DNA from: Paracidovorax wautersii | GTDB taxonomy: Bacteria > Pseudomonadota > Gammaproteobacteria > Burkholderiales > Burkholderiaceae_C | Reading direction: 5' to 3' | Assembly (NCBI RefSeq): GCF_031453675.1 | Contig: NZ_JAVIZX010000001.1 | Location: 372,001-436,000, forward strand | Length of the DNA stretch: 64,000 nt | In this document: piece by piece, positions 48,966 to 57,011 of the stretch | Layout: each line of letters starts with the position of its first letter | How positions within the stretch are numbered: position 1 is the first letter of the stretch | Made by a program: the position numbers and the translations under genes | The notes under the pieces: generated by a model | What the model saw: only the letters and a program-made list of their open reading frames with translations | Told to the model about the DNA's origin: nothing | The model's database searches: none

Positions 48966-49070
48966 TCACCGTGTCATGCGGAACAGGAAACCGATGAAAA
49001 ACGCTGCAGCGATGGAGGCGAGGATCAGCGCCATGCGCAGGTTGGCCTTCTTCTGCTCGGGGGTCGCCAT
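48966..49070 (-). CDS. 34-residue cytochrome oxidase small assembly peptide
   Basis: This very short ORF encodes MATPEQKKANLRMA followed by one hydrophobic helix (LILASIAAAFFIGFLF) and RMTR. It lies 13 bases after the ctaD stop and before ctaG. Peptides of the same plan are annotated as a cytochrome oxidase small assembly protein in related bacteria, as I recall. A single-pass inner-membrane protein is expected. A GAGCA stretch is the best, weak ribosome binding site, so translation may be coupled to ctaD. Confidence 0.75.
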   Translation of the reverse strand: MATPEQKKANLRMALILASIAAAFFIGFLFRMTR

Positions 49071-49083
49071 GCGGTGCTCCGGT

Positions 49084-50715
49084 TCAGCCGATCACGCGCG
49101 TGGCGGAAGAGTCGAGCTTGGGCGGCACTTCATACGTGTGGAAGGGCGCCGGCGACGGCACTTCCCACTCCAGCCCCTCGGCAGCTTCCCACGGACGCTG
49201 CGGCGCCTTCTCGCCCTTACCGCGCATCGCGGGCACGACGACGCAGAGGAAGAAATACACCTGCATCAGACCGAAGCCGAACGCACCGATCGACGCCAGC
49301 ATGTTGAAGTCGGCGAACTGCATGGGGTAGTCGGCATAGCGGCGCGGCATGCCGGCCAGGCCCAGGAAGTGCATCGGGAAGAACGTGACGTTGAAGAAGA
49401 TCAGCGAGCCCCAGAAGTGGATCTGGCCACGGCGCTCGGAATACATCACGCCCGTCCACTTGGGTGCCCAGTAGTAGTAGGCCGCGAACATCGAGAACAG
49501 CGAGCCGGCCACCAGCACGTAGTGGAAATGGGCCACCACGTAGTAGGTGTCCTGCAGCTGGATGTCGATGGGCGCCATCGACAGGATCAGCCCCGTGAAG
49601 CCGCCCATGGTGAACACGAAGATGAAACCCACGGCGAACAGCATGGGCGTCTCGAAGGTCATGGAGCCGCGCCACATGGTGGCGATCCAGTTGAAGATCT
49701 TCACCGCCGTGGGCACCGAGATCAGCATGGTGGCGTACATGAAGAACAGCTGGCCCGTGACCGGCATGCCCGTGGTGAACATGTGGTGCGCCCACACGAT
49801 GAACGACAGGATGGCGATGGACGAGGTGGCATACACCATGGAGGCGTAGCCGAAGAGCTTCTTGCGGCTGAAGGCCGGCACGATCTGGCTGATGATGCCG
49901 AACGCCGGCAGGATCATGATGTAGACCTCGGGGTGGCCGAAGAACCAGAAGATGTGCTGGTACATCACCGGGTCGCCGCCGCCGGCGGGGTTGAAGAAGC
50001 TGGTGCCGAAGTGGCGGTCGGTCAGCGTCATGGTGATGGCGCCGGCCAGCACGGGCATCACGGCGATCAGCAGGTAGGCGGTGATGAGCCAGGTCCACAC
50101 GAACATGGGCATCTTCATCAGCGTCATGCCGGGCGCGCGCATGTTCAGGATGGTCACGATGATGTTGATCGAGCCCATGATGGAGCTGGCGCCCAGGATG
50201 TGCATGGCGAAGATGCCGGCGTCCATGGACGGGCCCATCTGCAGCGTGAGCGGCGCGTACAGCGTCCAGCCCGCGGCGGGCGCGCCGCCCGGCATGAAGA
50301 ACGACGACACCAGCATGATGGCCGCCGGAATCATCAGCCAGAAGCTGAAGTTGTTCATGCGCGCGAAGGCCATGTCGGACGCGCCGATCTGCAGCGGGAT
50401 CATCCAGTTCGCGAAGCCCACGAAGGCCGGCATGATCGCGCCGAATACCATGATCAGGCCGTGCATGGTGGTCAGCTGGTTGAACAGCTCGGGGTTCACC
50501 AGCTGCAGGCCCGGCTGGAACAGCTCGGCGCGGATCAGCAGCGCCAGCACGCCGCCGATCATCAGCATGGTGAACGAGAACAGCAGGTACAGCGTGCCGA
50601 TGTCCTTGTGGTTGGTGGCGAACACCCAGCGCCGCCAGCCCGTGGGGCCGTGGTGGTGGGCATGGTCGTCGTGGTGGCCGGCGGCATGTCCGTGGTTGTC
50701 GAGAACTGCGCTCAT
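49084..50715 (-). CDS. ctaD: Cytochrome c oxidase subunit I
   Basis: The 543-residue catalytic subunit binds heme a and the heme a3-CuB centre and pumps protons. Twelve hydrophobic helices are expected. Key segments are TNHKDIGTLYLLF, TTMHGLIMVFG (heme a His), the FFGHPEVYIMILP motif (cross-linked His-Tyr and CuB ligand), VWAHHMFTTG (CuB His pair) and VVAHFHYVL (heme ligands). Its N-terminus has a His-rich stretch (HGHAAGHHDDHAHHH), which may bind metal. It lies directly after ctaC. Confidence 0.98.
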   Translation of the reverse strand: MSAVLDNHGHAAGHHDDHAHHHGPTGWRRWVFATNHKDIGTLYLLFSFTMLMIGGVLALLIRAELFQPGLQLVNPELFNQLTTMHGLIMVFGAIMPAFVGFANWMIPLQIGASDMAFARMNNFSFWLMIPAAIMLVSSFFMPGGAPAAGWTLYAPLTLQMGPSMDAGIFAMHILGASSIMGSINIIVTILNMRAPGMTLMKMPMFVWTWLITAYLLIAVMPVLAGAITMTLTDRHFGTSFFNPAGGGDPVMYQHIFWFFGHPEVYIMILPAFGIISQIVPAFSRKKLFGYASMVYATSSIAILSFIVWAHHMFTTGMPVTGQLFFMYATMLISVPTAVKIFNWIATMWRGSMTFETPMLFAVGFIFVFTMGGFTGLILSMAPIDIQLQDTYYVVAHFHYVLVAGSLFSMFAAYYYWAPKWTGVMYSERRGQIHFWGSLIFFNVTFFPMHFLGLAGMPRRYADYPMQFADFNMLASIGAFGFGLMQVYFFLCVVVPAMRGKGEKAPQRPWEAAEGLEWEVPSPAPFHTYEVPPKLDSSATRVIG

Positions 50716-50753
50716 CTTGGATTCCTCAATGCATTGGGACGGCTACCGCCGGT

Positions 50754-51923
50754 TCACTTGCCGCGCTGGGCCACGACTTCCGAAGGCTGCACCAGCTGGC
50801 CGGTCTTGTTGGACCAGGCGTTCTTGGTGTAGGTGGCCACGGCGGCCAGGTCGGTGTCGCTCAGCTGCGCCCACGATGGCATGGCACCGCCCGCGGCGCC
50901 CTTGAGCAGGATCTGGAGCTGCTTGGCATGGTCTTCATCCTTGACGATGGCCGAGCCGTCCAGCGGCTTGATCGGGCCTGCGCCCTTGCCGTTGGCCTGG
51001 TGGCAGGCCGCGCAATTGGCGGCATAGACCTTCTCGCCCCGCGGCAGCAGGGCCTCCAGCGTCCAGACCTTGTTGGGGTCGTCCTGCTTGGCGGCGGCCT
51101 TCTTCTTCTCGGCCTCGACCCACTGGGTGTAGTCGGCAGCGGAGACGACCTTCACGTGGATGGGCATGTAGGCGTGCTCCTTGCCGCACAGCTCGGCGCA
51201 CTGGCCGTAGTAGTCGCCCACCTTGTCGGCGCGAAACCAGGTGTCGCGCACGAATCCGGGGATCGCGTCCTGCTTGATGCCGAAGGCCGGAACCATGAAG
51301 GAGTGGATCACATCGTTGGCGGTGGTGATCACGCGCACCTTCTTGCCCACGGGCACGACGAGTGGGTTGTCCACCTTGAGCAGGTAGTCGGGCGGCGCGT
51401 CGGCCACCTTGCCGCTGTCGGACATCTGGCGGTGGCTGCTATCTAGCGTGGAGATGTAGGCCAGGCCTTCACCCTCGCCAGTAATGTAGTCGTAGCCCCA
51501 CTTCCACTGGTAGCCGGTGACCTTCACGGTGAGGTCGGCATTCGTGGTGTCCTTCTGCGCCACCAGCACCTTGGTGGCGGGCAGGGCCATCAGGATCACG
51601 ATGATGAAGGGGACGATGGTCCAGATCACCTCGACGGTGACGGACTCATGGAAGTTGGCCGGCTTGGCGCCCTGGGATTTGCGGTGCTTCCAGATGGAAT
51701 AGAACATCACCGAGAACACGGCGACGAAGATCACCGTGCAGATGATGAGCATCATCCAGTGCAGGAAGTGCTGTTCCTCGGCAATGCGCGTGACGGGCGG
51801 GGCCAGGTTCAGCTGGTTGACCGCGGGGCCGCCGGGAAGGTCCCGCGCCGCATGGGCCGCGGTGCCCCACCATGCACCAGCCACCAGCAGCAGAGAAGCC
51901 AGCTTGTTGGAAATGCTCTTCAT
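50754..51923 (-). CDS. ctaC: Cytochrome c oxidase subunit II fused to cytochrome c domain
   Basis: The 389-residue protein has a signal peptide, two membrane helices (about 52-75 and 95-115) and a cupredoxin domain with the CuA site CAELCGKEHAYM, followed by a C-terminal cytochrome c domain with CAACH and a distal Met in GGAMPSW. The fused cytochrome makes this a caa3-like subunit II, able to take electrons through its own heme. It heads the oxidase operon. ATG 51923 is preferred over GTG 51932. Confidence 0.96.
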   Translation of the reverse strand: MKSISNKLASLLLVAGAWWGTAAHAARDLPGGPAVNQLNLAPPVTRIAEEQHFLHWMMLIICTVIFVAVFSVMFYSIWKHRKSQGAKPANFHESVTVEVIWTIVPFIIVILMALPATKVLVAQKDTTNADLTVKVTGYQWKWGYDYITGEGEGLAYISTLDSSHRQMSDSGKVADAPPDYLLKVDNPLVVPVGKKVRVITTANDVIHSFMVPAFGIKQDAIPGFVRDTWFRADKVGDYYGQCAELCGKEHAYMPIHVKVVSAADYTQWVEAEKKKAAAKQDDPNKVWTLEALLPRGEKVYAANCAACHQANGKGAGPIKPLDGSAIVKDEDHAKQLQILLKGAAGGAMPSWAQLSDTDLAAVATYTKNAWSNKTGQLVQPSEVVAQRGK

Positions 51924-52520
51924 AGTTCTCACTTAACTTATGCCTCAATTTGACCCATCCCTGGCGCAGCTGCGTGGGGTCAGGCTGCGCGCAAGGCCAT
52001 GCGAACTCCAATTGCCAGACCGGAGGACGGCGGCAGCACACGCCGCACACGCCCCGGACCGCCCTGGGCTCCACATGAACCCGGCTTCCATCGAAACCGG
52101 ACCGCACCTTGCGGTGCAGCCCGTTGTCTCCGCCATCCATCGCAGGACGCACAGTCCCTGCCATGAACTCTCTTCAGCGAAAGCAGCATGCCGGGCCTCG
52201 GGCACTATTGCAATACGCACAAGCCCTGCAATCTGCCAGCGTAGCGCTCCGGAGAGCGCACGGAAAAAAGCCTGCCGACGGGTGCAGGCAGGCCGGTACA
52301 GGCGCACGGAACGGTGGAACGGATCGATGGCGCGCAGGCGGGGCGGAGGGGAGGCACCGGCCTGCGGTCACCGCCCATTGTAGCCAGCCTTGATTTTTGT
52401 CATTGACAGCGTCGCCAATGCGCCACGCTTGCAGCGGTGATGCCTGCCGAAAGGCCCGCTTTCAGCTCAGACCACGCAGCGCCCCATCCGGTCTGCCACG
52501 GCCGGCCACCCCGCCAGCTT
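51924..52520. other. 597-bp gap upstream of ctaC with no supported gene
   Basis: This gap should hold the oxidase operon promoter (right-to-left) near 51930-52000, where AT-rich TTGAGGCATAAGTTAAG lies on the minus strand, but no convincing -35/-10 pair was fixed. Open frames on both strands (for example 51940-52383) lack ribosome binding sites and recognisable sequence. A terminator for the gene to the right lies at 52264-52293. Confidence 0.5.
52264..52293 (-). terminator. Rho-independent terminator downstream of the BioC-like gene
   Basis: On the minus strand GCCTGCC pairs with GGCAGGC and runs into T6. It lies about 230 bases after the BioC-like stop codon and before the oxidase operon promoter region, isolating the two units. 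Confidence 0.65.
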
Positions 52521-53431
52521 TCAGGCACCGCCCGGACGCCCGCCCTGCAACATGGCCCGCATGTCCTGCAGCGAGACGGCGCTGCTGGAGCTGACCTTTA
52601 CGCGCGGCGCCGGCTTGAAGGCGTGGCCGTAGACGATCTCGAAGGTGAGCGCCAGTTGCCCGCCCTGCGACGGGTCCGCCAGCTGGTCGCCCAGGGCCTG
52701 TTCCAGCCGGTCGCGCCAGCGCCGCCCGCGCAGCGCTGGAAACCGCTGCGGATGCAGGTTGCAGCCCAGCTCCCGCAGTTCCTGCAGCAGGCGCTGCGGG
52801 GTCGCGAAGGTGAGCGTAATGCGCTCCATGTCCATCACCGGTTCGGCAAAGCCAGCATGCACCAGCATGTCGCCCCAGTCGTGCATGTCGGTCATGGCGT
52901 GCCCGGCCGGGGGCCAGCCCAGCGCGGCATACAGACCGTGCAGCTCCCGCACGGTGTCCGGCCCCAGGCACGAGAACATCAGATAGCCGTCCACACCGCC
53001 AGCGCCCGGTGCCACTGCGCGATCAGTGCCTGTGGGTTGGCGGCCACGTGCAGCGCCATGTTGGACCACAGCAGCTGCACGCCGCCGTCCTGCGGCAGGC
53101 CGAAGCGCGGCGCCTTGCCGGCCCAGCGCGTGGGGTTCCACCACGGCATGGCGAACCGGGCCTGCGCCTGGGCACGGCCGGCGTCGGACGAGGTCTCGGC
53201 GATCAGGCAGGCCGCCTCCGGATAGCGGCGCGCCACCAGGTGGTGGCCTTCGATGCCGCCGCGCAGGGGGTCCCAGTCGCACCAGGCGGCGGGTGCCTGG
53301 CGGATCCACTGGAGGCGGTCGTCCATGCGCCGCGCCACCTCTTCGTGCAGCCACGGCGAAGTGGCCGGCGCGCCGGCATGCCAGCGCGCTGCGGCGACCG
53401 GGTCGATGGTGGGAGGAAGCTGTTCTGCCAT
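52521..53431 (-). pseudogene. BioC-like SAM-dependent methyltransferase, frameshifted
   Basis: From ATG 53431 the frame gives a BioC-like N-terminal half (LLWSNMALHVAANPQALI, then WHRALAV) but hits a stop after 150 residues (52979). The homology continues in another frame as VDGYLMFSCLGPDTVREL to the stop at 52521. The break lies at GTGTGG near 52993-53000; removing two bases (GTGTGG to GTGG) or adding one restores about 302 residues. The SAM motif I region (DWDPLRGGIEG) is divergent from the usual GCGxG. BioC methylates malonyl-ACP in biotin synthesis. It diverges from comF by 34 bases. Confidence 0.75.
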
Positions 53432-53465
53432 GGCAAGCGAAAGTGGCCGCGAGTATATTGACCCG

Positions 53466-54182
53466 ATGCTTCACAACGCTCGTGCAGGGATATGGCGCCC
53501 TTGGCGGGAGTGGCTCGCCAGCCTCCCCAGCCAATGCGCGGTGTGCCACGCCTGGCCGGCGCGCCGCGTGTGCGACGACTGCGTGGCGCGTTTCGCCGCA
53601 CCCTGCCCGCGCTGCGCCACCTGCGCGCTGCCGGTGCCCGCGGGGTTGGCGCAATGCGGGGCCTGCGTCCGGCATCCGCCTCCCATCGATGCCTGCCTGG
53701 CGGCCGTGGACTACGGCTACCCCTGGGCCCAGGTGCTGGCCGGCTTCAAGTTCCAGGCCGATCCCGGCTGGGCGGGCACCCTGGCCGGGCTGCTGCGGCA
53801 GGTGCCCGGCGTGGAGCCCGCCCTGGCCGCGGCCGACCTGCTGGTGCCCGTGCCGCTGTCGCGCGAACGGCTGCGCGAGCGCGGCTTCAACCAGGCGCTG
53901 CTCCTGGCCCGGGCCCTTGCGCCAGGCAAGGCCCGCGCCCGAACGCTGCTGCGCACGCGCGACACGCCGGCCCAGCACAGCCTGCCGCGCGACCGGCGGC
54001 TGCGCAACCTGCGCGGCGCCTTCGCGGTGGAGCCTGCACTGGCGCCGGAACTCGCCGGCCGGCGCATCGTGCTGCTGGACGATGTGATGACGACCGGCGC
54101 CACCGTGCAGGCCGCCGCGCGGGTGCTGCGCGAGGCCGGCGCCGTGCATATCACGGCCCTGGTCGTGGCCCGCACGCCCTGA
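53466..54182 (+). CDS. comF: ComF-family phosphoribosyltransferase-like protein
   Basis: The 238-residue protein has an N-terminal zinc-ribbon set of Cys pairs (CAVC, CDDC, CPRCATC, CGAC) and a C-terminal phosphoribosyltransferase fold with the PRPP loop VLLDDVMTTGATV. ComF proteins act in DNA uptake in competent bacteria, though the enzymatic role is unclear. It starts at ATG 53466, giving the first Cys pair at the correct place; upstream in-frame ATGs lie antisense to the BioC-like gene. The bioC-comF-trmL order is familiar in betaproteobacteria. Confidence 0.9.
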   Translation: MLHNARAGIWRPWREWLASLPSQCAVCHAWPARRVCDDCVARFAAPCPRCATCALPVPAGLAQCGACVRHPPPIDACLAAVDYGYPWAQVLAGFKFQADPGWAGTLAGLLRQVPGVEPALAAADLLVPVPLSRERLRERGFNQALLLARALAPGKARARTLLRTRDTPAQHSLPRDRRLRNLRGAFAVEPALAPELAGRRIVLLDDVMTTGATVQAAARVLREAGAVHITALVVARTP

Positions 54183-54280
54183 CGTCCGTAGCCCTGCCAA
54201 GGCTGCGCGACGGGCTCCCGCGGATACTTTTGTTTACGACGTGCGCTGTCGGCCCTCGCCTGCCCGATCACAATAGCCGC

Positions 54281-54751
54281 ATGTTCCACATCGTTCTCGT
54301 CGAGCCTGAAATCCCGCCCAACACCGGCAACGTGATCCGCCTGGCGGCCAACACGGGCTGCGTGCTGCACCTGGTCGAGCCCCTGGGCTTCTCCATGGAA
54401 GACCGCTACATGCGCCGCGCCGGCCTCGACTACCACGAGTACGCCGAGGTCAAGCGGCATGCCGGCTGGACCTCCCTGGTGCGCACCGAGCATCCCGACC
54501 CGGCGCGCATGTTCGCGCTCACCACCCACGCCACCCAGAGCGTCTTCCAGACCCTGTTCCTGCCGGGCGACTGGCTGGTGTTCGGCGCCGAGACCCGCGG
54601 CCTGCCGCCCGAGCTGCGCGACACCTTCCCGCCCGCCCAGCAATTGCGCCTGCCCATGGTGGCGGACCAGCGCAGCCTGAACCTTTCCAACGCCGTGGCC
54701 GTGACGGTGTTCGAGGCCTGGCGCCAGTGCGGCTTCGTCAACGGCGGCTGA
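54281..54751 (+). CDS. trmL: tRNA (cytidine(34)-2'-O)-methyltransferase
   Basis: TrmL methylates the ribose of the wobble base in tRNA-Leu. The 156-residue SPOUT protein has EIPPNTGNVIRLAANTG (N-terminal SAM-knot region), LVFGAETRGLPPE and the trefoil-knot LNLSNAVAVTVFEA at the C-terminus. Size and order are standard. ATG 54281 is selected; the upstream open frame is comF in another frame. Convergent with the MaoC gene. Confidence 0.96.
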   Translation: MFHIVLVEPEIPPNTGNVIRLAANTGCVLHLVEPLGFSMEDRYMRRAGLDYHEYAEVKRHAGWTSLVRTEHPDPARMFALTTHATQSVFQTLFLPGDWLVFGAETRGLPPELRDTFPPAQQLRLPMVADQRSLNLSNAVAVTVFEAWRQCGFVNGG

Positions 54752-54832
54752 CGGCAGCGGCAGCACGGCCTGCGAGGGGCGGGCACCGCTGTTGGGCCTG
54801 ATGGCCATCGCCTAGCCGGCGATCGTCCCGGC

Positions 54833-55297
54833 TCAGGACTTGGCGCCGTAGTTGCGCACCAGCGACTCGGCCACGCACACCGGCTTGTCGCCCCCCTCCC
54901 GCTCGATGGTGACCAGCCATGCCATCTGCACGCCGTCCGGCGCGGCCGGCTCCACGGACTGGAGCGTCAGCCGCGCCCGCAGGCGGCTGTTCACCGGCAC
55001 CGGCGCCGGAAAGCGCACGCGGTTGAGGCCGTAGTTCACGCCCATGCGCGCGCCGTCGATGCGGAATGCCGACTCGAACAGGCGCGGCAGCAGCGACAGC
55101 GTGAGGAAGCCGTGCGCGATGGGGGTGCCGAACGGGCCCTGCGCAGCGCGCTCGGGGTCGACGTGGATCCACTGGTGGTCGCCCGTCGCCTGCGCGAACT
55201 GATCGATCTGCGCCTGCGTGACCGTGATCCAGTCGGTGAGGGCCACTTCCTGGCCCACGCAGGCGGCCAGCTCGGAATAGGTCTGGAAGGTTTTCAT
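54833..55297 (-). CDS. MaoC-family (R)-specific enoyl-CoA hydratase-like protein
   Basis: The 154-residue hot-dog-fold protein has the hydratase motif with catalytic Asp and His (ATGDHQWIHVD, then TPIAHGFLTLSL). It should hydrate an enoyl-CoA to an (R)-3-hydroxyacyl-CoA, as in PHA precursor or fatty acid metabolism. No other pathway genes adjoin; it converges on trmL. Substrate length is not visible. Confidence 0.92.
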   Translation of the reverse strand: MKTFQTYSELAACVGQEVALTDWITVTQAQIDQFAQATGDHQWIHVDPERAAQGPFGTPIAHGFLTLSLLPRLFESAFRIDGARMGVNYGLNRVRFPAPVPVNSRLRARLTLQSVEPAAPDGVQMAWLVTIEREGGDKPVCVAESLVRNYGAKS

Positions 55298-55363
55298 CGG
55301 TGCACTGTAGGCCGAGGCGCGGGCCGCCCTTGTCGGCCGGGCGACACCCTCAAGGAACAGGTT

Positions 55364-55981
55364 CTACGCGTCCAGCCAGTCGCAGATGGACTGCCACTGC
55401 TCCCGGTCGCGCGCCACGCGGCCGGGGGACACGTCGAACAGAGACAGCCCGTGTGCGGCGAGGTGGATGTAGTTCTGCGTGTCGCGGAGGTAGCCCAGCA
55501 CCGGAAAGCCCAGGCTGTCGACGAAGGTGTGCAGTTGCTCCGCCGCCAGCGTGCGCGCGTCCACCCGCATGCCGACGATGCCGACCTGCGCCCGGCCACC
55601 ATGGCGATGCTCGGCGAGTTCGTCCAGGAATTGCCGCGTGGCGAAGATGTCGAACACGCTGGGCTGCAGCGGCACGACGATCTTGTCGGCCAGCTTGAGC
55701 ACATCCTTCAGGCGCCAGCCATGCAGGCCGGCGGGCGTGTCCAGCACGGCATGGGTGGCGTCCTGGGGCGGCCGGGGGATCAGGTCCGAGCGGACATCCC
55801 ACGCGCCGATGGGCCGGGCGGCGGGCGGCCGCTGCCCCAGCCACAGCCGCGCGGACTGCTGCCGGTCGGCATCGCCCAGCACCACGGCGTGGCCTCGGCT
55901 GGCGTAGTAGCCGGCGATGTTGGTGGACAGCGTGGACTTGCCCACGCCGCCCTTGGGATTGGCAACTGCGACCACCGGCAT
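55364..55981 (-). CDS. ParA-like ATPase (orphan)
   Basis: The 205-residue P-loop ATPase has a deviant Walker A (NPKGGVGKSTL at about residues 8-18), HAVLDTPAG as Walker B and the KIVVPLQPSVFDI strand of the ParA/MinD group. A near-perfect AAGGAGG precedes ATG 55981. No parB or partner gene adjoins, so it probably positions another cellular cargo. Such short orphan ParAs occur in betaproteobacteria; cargo is unknown. Confidence 0.9.
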   Translation of the reverse strand: MPVVAVANPKGGVGKSTLSTNIAGYYASRGHAVVLGDADRQQSARLWLGQRPPAARPIGAWDVRSDLIPRPPQDATHAVLDTPAGLHGWRLKDVLKLADKIVVPLQPSVFDIFATRQFLDELAEHRHGGRAQVGIVGMRVDARTLAAEQLHTFVDSLGFPVLGYLRDTQNYIHLAAHGLSLFDVSPGRVARDREQWQSICDWLDA

Positions 55982-56072
55982 GCGCGCCTCCTTCGATTGG
56001 CAGGAAAGGAACTCCGGAACGCGATGGTAGCGCGGCGGCGGCTGCGGCAGCCGGCGTGCAGCGGACTTCAAG

Positions 56073-56135
56073 CCCAATCGGCCTCAAGCGCTTTATTGAC
56101 AAGCGCCTATAGCTATTATTTTTATAGCAATTGTT
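56073..56135 (-). repeat. AT-rich dispersed repeat, copy 11
   Basis: Minus-strand order is GCTATAAAAATAATAGCTAT, AGGCGCTTGTCAATAAAGCGCT, split, then TGAGGCCGATTGGG. It directly follows the LysE-family stop codon (56136-56138) and precedes the ParA gene. Confidence 0.85.
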
Positions 56136-56774
56136 CTAACCGTGCTGCGCCCCGCGCTTGACGAAGAACAGCCCCGCGCCCACGGCCATCAGCAGGCCGC
56201 CGAACACGCGGTTCTGCGTGCGCACGGCCTGGGCGCTGCGCAGCAGCCGCCGCAGCGTACTGGCGCCGAAGGCGTAGCCGTGCATGACGACCACGTCCAC
56301 TGCGACGGTCGTGGCCGCCATGGCCAGCAGCTGCGTCCAGAGCGGGCGGGTGTCGGTCATGAACTGCGGCAGCACGGCCACCATGAAGATGATGCCCTTG
56401 GGGTTGGTGGCGTTGGTCAGAAAGCCCGTCAGCACGCGGCGGCGCCAGCCGGTGGCCGGGGCCGCGCCATCGCCCACCAGGCCGCCAGCCTCCCCGGCGC
56501 GCCACTGGCTGAACCCCAGATAGATCAGGTAGCAGGCGCCCAGCACCTTGACGACGCTGAAGGCCGTCTCGGAGGCCAGCAGCAGCGAACCCACCCCCGC
56601 GCCGGCGATGACCAGGATCAGCAGCAGGCCCAGCTGCAGCCCGAGGATGGTCGCGCCCGTCTTGCGCACGCCGTACGAAAGGCCGTGGCTCATGGACAGC
56701 ACGGCGCCCGATCCCGGTGAAAGGGCGATGAGGCAGGAAGCGAGGAAAAAGGCCACCCAGGTGTGCAGATCCAT
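56136..56774 (-). CDS. LysE/RhtB-family exporter
   Basis: The 212-residue inner-membrane protein has about six helices. It starts MDLHTWVAFFLASCLIALSPG with the conserved PGSGAVLSMSHGL, and NATNPKGIIFMVAVLPQF is the family motif. LysE/RhtB proteins export amino acids or related metabolites; the substrate here is unknown. It is divergent from the Kef-type antiporter with about 240 bases between. A dispersed repeat starts one base after its stop codon. Confidence 0.92.
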   Translation of the reverse strand: MDLHTWVAFFLASCLIALSPGSGAVLSMSHGLSYGVRKTGATILGLQLGLLLILVIAGAGVGSLLLASETAFSVVKVLGACYLIYLGFSQWRAGEAGGLVGDGAAPATGWRRRVLTGFLTNATNPKGIIFMVAVLPQFMTDTRPLWTQLLAMAATTVAVDVVVMHGYAFGASTLRRLLRSAQAVRTQNRVFGGLLMAVGAGLFFVKRGAQHG

Positions 56775-57011
56775 GGCGAACTCGTTGCGGCAGACAGTCA
56801 GGACAGGGGGCCGGATTGTAGGAGAGGCGCCCCGCGCCCTTCCTGGCAGGGGCTGGACGGGCCCGCGCACGCCGCGGGCCCCGGTGACACAATTCACCCC
56901 GGCTCTCGCCGGCCGCGCCGCGCAGCCCGTCCCTGACCTGCGCCGCCAGGCTGCAATGTCTGCCGCCTTTTGCTTCGCCCCCTTTCGTTTCTGCCCACCT
57001 GACTGCCGCAC

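Noticed and set aside
48847-50832. A 661-codon plus-strand open frame rich in His and Asp
   Set aside because: It is antisense to ctaD and ctaG; its composition comes from the opposite strand.
51940-52383. Possible genes in the gap upstream of ctaC
   Set aside because: Neither strand shows a ribosome binding site with a recognisable protein.
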